From Vicia villosa (lineage: Eukaryota; Streptophyta; Magnoliopsida; Fabales; Fabaceae), in assembly GCF_029867415.1 (NCBI RefSeq), contig NW_026705329.1, positions 310,001 through 374,000 on the forward strand: 64,000 nucleotides of DNA. Reading direction: 5' to 3'. Every line of letters begins with the position of its first letter. Within the stretch, counting starts at the first letter, position 1. The notes under the pieces were generated by a model. It did no database searches and was not told the DNA's origin. It was given only the letters and a program-made list of their open reading frames with translations. The position numbers and the translations under genes are program-made. Of the stretch, positions 56,657-64,000 are shown piece after piece.

Positions 56657-59600
56657 TTTTGTGGATGAGACACCTGATGCCTTCTTTGGGCTCGAGTGCT
56701 CATAAAAAATGATTTTTCTTTGTTTCGACCAAACTTTTTATTGTTTCCAAAGGAGGAAAAGGAAAAAAGCTGCAATAACCTAAAAGTGGGGGGAGATCTT
56801 GGGTAAGAGGGTTGGTTATACGAAGGGAAGGTATTAGCACCCAACGTATCTATAGTACTCTATAGGATTCTTTATTTTGTTTTTCATTCCATGTTTTTGA
56901 GAGGTTCTTGTGAAATAGGTGGGACCTAAGGTGTTTGTTTGATTATGCTCGCAAAGATCATCGCGATCCTCTGCATACATATCCCTTAGAGGGAATCAGA
57001 GCATCTGTAGCTCGGGGTCTACGGGTGCTAAGGTTTGAATGGTTTTGTTTTGTTTTGTTTTGCTCGCCAAGGATCGACCTTGTGCCTACGTATTCTCAAA
57101 GGGATGTTGAGAAAGTCAGAGCAATCGTAGTTCCCACTTATGCTAGTGGAAGCAAAGGAAAATAGACAAATGTCGTCTAAATGCTAGATGTATCTAATCT
57201 ATATCATCACATACATCTGTTTGTTTTTGTGTTTGAAAATCTTTTCATTATAAGCCCGGGGCCATGCCACTTAGGGTGCTTAGAATGATAAAGATGTTTT
57301 TTGTTGTTTAACCAGCCTTGTGGCAAAAGTTTCAATGAAGTCAGCCTTGTGACAAAAACTTTGATTAATCAGCCAGCCTTGTGGCAAAAGTTTCAATGAA
57401 GTCAGCCTTGTGACAAAAACTTTGATTAATCAGCCAGTATGGTGGCAAAACGGTTTGATTGATTAGCCAGCCTTGTGGCAAAAGAAGTTTGATTGATTGA
57501 TTGTTTGTGATGATATAGATGAGATACTCCTATCATAGAGATGATAAATGTCTAATCTCCTAGGGTATTTGATTTGGATATTGGGGGATGCTTATAAGAA
57601 GCCCGTGGGTCCTTGTACGAAGCCCAAGAGGAGGCTATCCGAGGGTCCTTGCATTGTAAGCCCAAGAGGAGGCTATGGGAGGGACAATCCAGGGTCCTTG
57701 CATTGTAAGCCCAAGAGGAGGCTATGGGAGGGTCACTCGTTTGTACAAAGCCCAAGGGGAGGCATGGTATAGTTGGTTTGAGCTCTTAGAGCGATTTCAC
57801 CGGGAAACCATACTCTATGTCCTAACCTAAACTAGTGGAGATTCTTTGCACGAAGCCCAATAGGAGGCTATGGGGAACCTAGTGTTGTACTAAGTTGAAT
57901 AAGCATATAACACAATCACACATATGAACAAACATGAACAAATATGCACAAGTACATGAACAAATATGAACAGTTATATATATGACAAAGTGTGTGTATA
58001 TAATGGAGTTTATGAAGGAAATATACCTGTAAGCATGATCCATTTGTATACACAGGGCTCGGGACTCACTCGGGGAGAGGCCCATTGAGTTTATTCAACA
58101 GCTATGTAAACAGGTATTTACAACAGGGCTTGGGACTTATACCTACATGGAGGCCCATGTTTTTTTGGGAAGATTTAAAGAAACCTTCATTTTTGGTTTG
58201 TTATTCAAAGTTAAAAAGTCAAACTGATCGAGGTATGTACAAAAATGTGTATGTATAAAAAGTGTATGTACAAAAAGGCGTACAATGAAATACCTAATTT
58301 CATGTACTGGAATGGGTATGTACAAAAGGGGCTTGGGACTTATACCTACATGGAGGCCCATGGTATTTTATAAAACATGGTTGATTGTTTATTTACAAAC
58401 GCGTCGTTTCGTCGTTCTGAAAACAGTTTGAAAAGTATTTGAAAAGATTTTATTTTGAAGAAGTTTTATTGTTTAAAAAACTGTACAAAAAGAAAAGAAA
58501 TGGGACTTACACTCTCTAATATTCGAGAGGCCCCACTTCGTTTTGAAAATCAATTGATCAATTAAAAAGATTTAATCAAAAAAGAAGTGGTTTATCATTT
58601 TGAAAAAGAATCGCGATCGCTCGTCTTAAAACGATTTGAATTTGACAAAAGTCAACTTAATTAAGTTAAAACAAATTTTAATGTTTAATTAAGACCTAAA
58701 TGATTAGGGTTTGATCACAAAAAATATTTACAAGTGATTAGGTTAAAAATTAAATGAAAAACAATATTTAAAGTATTTAAAAAAACTTAAAAATGTATCA
58801 TTTTAAACCTAATTAAAAACATATTAAATAAATCTTTTTTTGTGATTTTTTTTTGATATTGTCAAAATATGTATATTAAATAAGAGGTGTGTAAAAAATG
58901 AAGAAAAAATAAGTTGATTTGATTGGTTAAATTAATTGATGAAGTTGTGAAGAATTTGAAGGAAAAAAGTGATAAAAAATAAGCTTTTGGTCTCACCAGG
59001 GTTTGAACCCACGCCCTCTCTCTCACCAGCCAAAACTCTTGCCAACTGAGCCACGCTTGTGGCTTGTAATACATACGCTTCCATTTAATTATATATTAAA
59101 CTTAACATTTGAAATTTCTGAATCAAAAATGGCGCCAAGAACACACCTTCAACTGAATTTTGAAAATCTCCAAAATTGTGTTGTTTTGATCAAGTAAAGG
59201 GTCTATCTCACTCGGTTTTTCACGAGGAACATGATGGTGCCCTCATAATTCATTTATTTTTGCTCTAAGGGGGTCAATTTTCGCATGAACATGAAGAACC
59301 CTAGAACTGAAATTCAATGTGAAATCGTGTATGTGCAAGTTATGATGCAATTGATTGAGGGTTAATGATCCTCATAGGTGCAGAAACAAGATGGTATGCT
59401 CACATTTCATTTATGATGCGTGCAAGTATGAGTTTGAAGTTCATGAGCACTTACCTTAAAAACGGCACAACTGAGAATCGAATTCTTGCTTGGAGGTGTT
59501 ACAGAAGTTGTTTGATGATCTGGATAGCTTCAATGGACCTTATGGAAGGTGTCTGGATGCTTGGAACCATCTGAATTCATCTGGGCATGGCCATGGTACC

Positions 59601-61587
59601 CGATCTGCATAAGCTTCAAGAGTGAATCGAATTTGATGATTCTGAGCTTATTGGCTATATGTGATGGATTGGATAGTTCATATGTGATATATGGATGATG
59701 TTAGAAGTGATAGTTTGGACAGAATTGAGCCTGAATGAAAATTGGCATGATAAGTCTCATGTTATGCATATTTGAGAAGTGAGGTAGTGATTTTGAGTTC
59801 TTGGTGTTTTTGGGGTGTATGGGTGGATCAAACAATTTCCAAATGATGTTTATGAGTTGTGGGAAGCATCATTTTGCTCAGATCTTGCAAGGGATGGAAC
59901 TTGCACTTTCTCCTCTTTGAAACTCATGAAACTTGCAATTCAAGAAAGAAGAGAGAAAACCTATAATTGAGAGGTTTTGGTGTGAATTGAAGAGTGGAAA
60001 TGACCTCTATTTATAGGCCATGAGTTCTGAATGCAGAGCTTTGCAACTTGCTCAAGAATTGGTGATTTGGCATTTGGAGATAAAGTGGAATCTTTACATT
60101 TAATGCAAATGGTTAAAGTAACTAAACCATGGTTATTTTGGCCAAGCTTCTTATCTCTTTCCATTCTGATCTCAAATCAGAAAATATCATTCAATCATTG
60201 CTTCTATGCATCATTACTTGGTCCATTTGGCAATTTGGCTCATAACTTTGGCAAAATGACTTGAAATTTCAAGTGAAAAGCTCACTAATGGCAAAATTCA
60301 AAACCATAGCTACACTTCAAATTTTTTCATGCTCTTGGACATTTTGGAAAGCTCATATTACACACTTCAAAACCCTAGTTGAAAGTTTCTTCAACATCTT
60401 TAAGGAAATGGGTGAAAAAGATCCATGAACTTTGAAGAAAATGAGATTTCAAGTGAAATTTTCAAAAAGTACCAACTTTGAAGCACCATATCTCTTAAAT
60501 GGTTGATCTTATGGAAAAATTTTATATGTGTCAAAGTTGTTTATTGGATCAAAATCTACAACTTTCATGTTGGAAGTTTTTTTCAGTTTGTAGGTGAAAT
60601 TTTGAGTTATTCCTCTCCAAAGTTTGGAAAAAACCATGAAAAACACTTAGAAATTTTTCTAAGTATGGAAAGTCAAACTTTTGACTTTTTGATTCTTGAT
60701 TGATTTTCTTGATTTTTCTTGATCAAATGACTTCTCATATCATATATTGATGATTTAAAACTTCAAAAGTCATGGTTGACTAAAATTCCCCAAAAGTCAA
60801 TGGTGATATTGTACAGTTGACTTTTTCAGACGAATCGCGTTTCTGGAGATTTCAAATGAAACAGGCTATCCTCACCATATGAATGGTATGAATGGATCAC
60901 ATTGAGGTATTAGAGGATATTGAGCCATGGTTTGAGTTGTGGCACCATGTCCTGATTAAAAAGTCAGTTGTTCAGTGCATTAGGTCAAAAACCCTAATTG
61001 TCGACCTGATGAAATTGATGACTGTGGATCTTGAATTGAGATACAATTTCCATTGTATGTTGTCATAGGGATTATTTGAGGATGATTGAAACCTTTGATT
61101 GACTTCCTGGGGGTTTTTAGGGTTTCCCAAATGTGATCCCTAATTTCAGTCCCTGATAGTTCAAAACCCTGATCTGAGGATTTGTCTGATCAATCTTTGT
61201 GTAGGAGATGTCTTGAGCCAATGGATTAGGTCAAAATGATGCACTTGGGGTCTTGAGGTCATGTCCCAAGTCATTAGATCAAATTCTGAGCAAAAGTCAG
61301 GAGTGTGCTGCCTTCAGTTAAAACCCTAATTCAGTCGATTCAAAGCTTTTGAGCTTGTTGAAATGAATCTCTGAGGACCAAATGTTGATTGTTGATGAAG
61401 ATGATTCATTTGAGATGAAGGGAGAACAAAACCCTAATTGATTGTTACTTGTACTGATGAGTGATCTCTTGTTTAAACCCTGCTGAGCACAAGTAGCAAA
61501 CACAAGCTATGCAATTTGTTAGAGATGCAAATGATGCATATGCAATGATATGAGGTGGTATCTTAGGTCAAAAATTGGGGTATGACA
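56657..61587 (-). repeat. 5' LTR of Ogre-A, main piece right of Ogre-B
   Basis: The LTR resumes after the duplicated CTCTT (56652-56656). It includes the promoter (TATA at 60007-60016), and copies of the hairpin repeats (57312-57479), the AGCC hairpins and the tRNA-like segment (58999-59060). Ogre-B lies between this TATA box and the primer site, so transcription of Ogre-A from its own promoter would have to cross it. Confidence 0.93.
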
Positions 61588-61592
61588 CATGG

Positions 61593-62626
61593 CCTTCAGC
61601 CATTCAGTCTTATTTCGACTCCTTATAACTTCCTTATATTCTCTAGGTTCTTCGTCTAGAACCTCACTTGCAGAGATTAAGGCATAAGCTATAAGATCTG
61701 CATACCCAAATCTCTGAGGTGGCTTGATGACTCTTCTCGACCTATCTCTTGATAATAGGTAGTCATCGACAATTTCCTCAACTTCCTCAGCATCTTCTGC
61801 TTCTTCTTCGACTTCATCTGGAATATGCAATTCCGCATCAACTTGCTCCACCTCAACAGGAATCTCTACCTGTTCCAGCTCTTCTGCACTTCGACCATCA
61901 TCATCACCAGTTTTCTTGAAAGCCATCTCAAGTACATAGGGATCCATGTGTTCTTTGTTTGCCTTTGTTGAACTTCACTCTGCAAGATTTTCCAAGTACA
62001 TAGGGTTCACAAAACTTTAGCTTTTCAACTTTGTCTCCACCAAGCAGATTTTGTTTCCCTAATTCGACTAGACCTCTTTCATTGACATGGCCCAATCTCA
62101 TGTGCCAGATTTCTGTCTTCGAAAATGGTTTCGTGGATGCAACATTTGTTGAACCACTTACAACTTCAGCCTCAAGGGTATACAAGCCTTGTTTCTTCAC
62201 GCCTCTCAAGACTTCCTTCAACCCCTTCATAACTCTTAGGATACTTTTCTCTCCTTGGAAAACATATCCTTTCTTTTCGAATTCACCAAGAGAAAGCAGA
62301 TTTATCTTCAAGTCAGGAACATACCTGACTTCAGTCAACAACCTTATTGACTCATCATGGAGCTTGAATCTTACAGATCCAACACCTGCAATCTTGCAAG
62401 CTTTATTGTTTCTCAGTAATACTGATCCACCATCTTGATCACATAATTCCTCAAACAAGTCTTTGTTTGGAGTCATGTGCCAAGTGCAACCTGAATCCAT
62501 AATCCACTCTCTTCTCGAGTCACTGCTTGAAACCACAAGAACATTTGATGATTCAAAATCATCTTGAACAATGGCTGCATTGCCGTTATCCTTACCTCCA
62601 TGATCTTTAAGGCGTTCAGGGCACAC
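61593..62626 (-). pseudogene. pol: Outer copia protease and linker, integrase core missing
   Basis: From 62626 the frame has the protease (MDSGCTWHMTPN) and GAG-pre-integrase (IWHMRLGHVNERGL, then CEPYVLGKSCRVKFNKGK). At about 61930-61960 it passes directly to an acidic linker (EVEEEAEDAEEVEEIVDDY) and SRRVIKPPQRFGYADLIAYAL, which normally lies after integrase. The integrase catalytic core, roughly 1 kb, is therefore deleted. The frame ends at the CATGG duplication where Ogre-A entered and continues at 20722. The zinc-site position CEPYV shows Y where many relatives have C. Confidence 0.85.
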
Positions 62627-63358
62627 CTTTTTGTATGACCCTCCTTTTTACAATGATAGCATCGAATGCCGGATGCTTCGCCACTGTAAGACTTCGACTG
62701 GCCTTTGCCTTTCTTCTTGTCAAACTTACCATCTTTTCGCAAGAATTTGCCCTTAACGGCCAAACCTTCACCAACAGTCAAAGGTTTATGCTCTTTTTCG
62801 TTCGTTCAAGTCCTTAGAATACAGGGCTGATTGAACTTCTTCAAAGGTCAGAGACTCCCTTCCATACAAGAGAGTTTCTTTGAAGTGAGCATGTGATCGA
62901 GGCAAAGCGCTCAATAGTAACAGCGCTTGATCTTCATCATCGATCTTCACATCAATATTTTCAAGATCATGAATCAGCTTGTTGAACATATCCAACTGCT
63001 CAGCCAACACTTTGTCTTCAATCATCTTGAATGAATACAAAGCTTGCTTCAAGTAGAGTCGATTTATCAGCGATTTGGTCATGTACAAACTTTCAAGTTT
63101 CACCCATAACCCTAATGTCGTCGTCTCCTTTGATACCTGTCGAAGAACCTTATCACCAAGGCTTAACAAAATTGCGCTGTATGCTTTCTCGATCATGGTT
63201 GGCTTCTCTCTTTCCGTTAACGCAGCGTCCATAGCCGCCGCACCCTTCAACGCTTCCAAACAACCCTGCTGAACCAGTAGGGCTTTCATCTTCAAGCCCC
63301 ACAGATCGAAATCGTTCACTTTAGTGAACTTCTCAATCTCATACTTTGTTGAAGGCAT
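62473..63358 (-). pseudogene. gag: Outer copia gag, frameshifted
   Basis: The ATG at 63358 starts a capsid-type gag: MPSTKYEIEKFTKVNDFDLW, LWVKLESLYMTKSLINRLYL, LLLSALPRSHAHFKETLLY. A frameshift near 62786-62795 moves reading to a second frame with a basic region (DKKKGKGQSKSYS). The zinc knuckle starts CYHCKKEGHTK near 62650 and loses its final cysteine to another frameshift within it. The frame with the protease starts there. Damage matches the age given by the LTRs. Confidence 0.85.
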
Positions 63359-63386
63359 CTTCTCCACGCTCACCCCACCAATTTGT

Positions 63387-63830
63387 TGTGAATTCAATGC
63401 CAAGAACAAATTATAAAACAAGGGATGAATAAAGAACAAGGAAGAAGAAGAACACAAGAATTGGTTATAACTGCTATTCTTTTACATTCTCTTAGAAAAT
63501 AAGATTACAAATTTACAAGAATAACAAATAACCTCTCTCACCTTAAATCAGGATTTGCTGTGTTGCAATGATGAGAGACTAGTATGCTATTTATAATAAA
63601 ACCTAACATACTAACTAATGGGCTATTTCCACAAGGCCCATTACACAAGCCAACTTAATAAACAAGCTAACTTAACAAATTAGGGTCTAAACACTAAAAC
63701 CTAATTTAACATGCTAACAACCCTAGCATATTCGACACAAGCATGTGAACAACCTTCGACTTCATGCTTAATCCTGTCGAACCAAGAAGCTACCATTCGA
63801 CCATACTAGAGTTCGATCCAATATCTCACA
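63387..63830 (-). repeat. 5' LTR of the outer copia element
   Basis: 444 bp, 14 differences from 16647-17090, no indel. TATA-like minus strand TATAAATAG at 63587-63595. I see no convincing tRNA primer site directly inside it; the sequence reads ACAAATTGGTGGGG in element sense. Confidence 0.92.
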
Positions 63831-64000
63831 ACAATATTAGGACTTAGTTTTACCCTTATCATTTCCATTCCTTTTTTTTTTCAACTCTTAAAACACTCTA
63901 ATCATATTTCAATAATGTATTCAGATACCCCCACCATATGAGGGATCATCTGAGTACAATTCTCATTAAAAAATACCAACACATCAAACTCTAAAAAACA
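63831..64000. other. Right flanking DNA
   Basis: AT-rich, no gene seen. The first bases ACAATATTAGGACT share AATATTAGGACT with 16612-16623 on the other side of the copia element. Confidence 0.4.

Larger units (their letters stand above)
20723..61587 (-). mobile_element. Ogre-A, Ty3/gypsy Tat-lineage retrotransposon
   Basis: An exact 5-bp target duplication CATGG flanks the element (20718-20722 and 61588-61592). LTR ends in element sense are TGTCATACCCCAA and CGCCCGCGACA. The 3' LTR is 20723-25685 (4963 bp). The 5' LTR is 38266-38297 plus 56657-61587, 4963 bp in total once Ogre-B is set aside. The two copies differ at only 4 sites by eye. Without Ogre-B and its duplicated CTCTT the element is about 22.5 kb, normal for Ogre. 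It has ORF1, gag-pro, an intron, and pol with dual RNase H and integrase. Gag-pro carries two stops; ORF1 and pol are open. Confidence 0.95.
16647..63830 (-). mobile_element. Outer Ty1/copia element hosting the nested insertions
   Basis: Two 444-bp LTRs (16647-17090 and 63387-63830) with TGTGA...TCACA ends flank minus-strand gag, protease, a linker to RT, RT and RNase H. The LTRs differ at 14 of 444 sites by eye (3.2%). Gag resembles Tork/Tnt1-type copia elements. The expected 5-bp target duplication is not clear: ATTAT precedes 16647, ACAAT follows 63830. The element contains a hAT-type element, a solo LTR and Ogre-A. Stops, frameshifts and loss of the integrase core show it is dead. Confidence 0.9.

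Noticed and set aside
16612..63844. AATATTAGGACT on both sides of the copia element as a target duplication
   Set aside because: The left copy is 24 bp from the LTR and the right copy only 2 bp away. Flanking bases differ, so it is not a normal duplication.

Overview
The window is plant nuclear DNA made almost entirely of nested transposable elements; I see no complete host gene. Very large Ty3/gypsy Ogre-type elements (LTRs of 3.7 and 5.0 kb, an extra ORF upstream of gag, two RNase H domains, a tRNA-Arg-type primer site, an intron between protease and reverse transcriptase) point to a legume, most likely tribe Fabeae (Pisum/Vicia/Lathyrus/Lens). The species cannot be fixed from this sequence.

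Layout. 1-4667: 5' half of a Sirevirus-type Ty1/copia element on the minus strand (pol runs off the window, gag, primer site, 1150-bp LTR). 5076-10609: a plus-strand LINE with ORF1, endonuclease, reverse transcriptase and a zinc-finger tail, broken by two poly-G frameshifts. 10611-11623: a stretch resembling a plant promoter and 5' UTR. 11624-16134: a Mutator-like element on the minus strand (FAR1/MULE transposase plus an OTU-protease-like part) whose ends carry thirteen 20-bp palindromes. 16647-63830: a decayed Ty1/copia element with two 444-bp LTRs that hosts everything else.

Inside that copia element sit an 833-bp hAT-type element (8-bp target duplication), a 1059-bp solo LTR flanked by a 164-bp duplication, and Ogre-A (20723-61587, target duplication CATGG). 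Ogre-B (38298-56651, target duplication CTCTT) is inserted in the 5' LTR of Ogre-A. Removing Ogre-B and one CTCTT restores a 5' LTR of 4963 bp, the same length as the 3' LTR. Aligned by eye, the LTR pairs differ at 14/444 sites (copia), 4/4963 (Ogre-A) and 7/3682 plus two indels (Ogre-B). The Ogre insertions are therefore very young and the copia element much older.

Ogre proteins. Both elements read 5'-ORF1, gag-pro, intron, RT-RNaseH-RNaseH-integrase-3' on the minus strand. Ogre-A has an intact ORF1 and pol but two in-frame stops in gag-pro. Ogre-B has an almost intact gag-pro (one very early stop) and one stop in pol.

Most interesting. The 3' UTRs of both Ogres, and one LTR, carry tandem arrays of small hairpins whose loops are constant while the stems covary. 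In Ogre-B nine 42-50-bp units give 99 stem pairs: 88 Watson-Crick, 9 G-U if the RNA is the element's sense strand, and 2 mismatches. A second hairpin cluster lies directly after the pol stop codon in both elements. This pattern suggests selected RNA structure in what is usually regarded as fast-changing 3' UTR tandem repeat.
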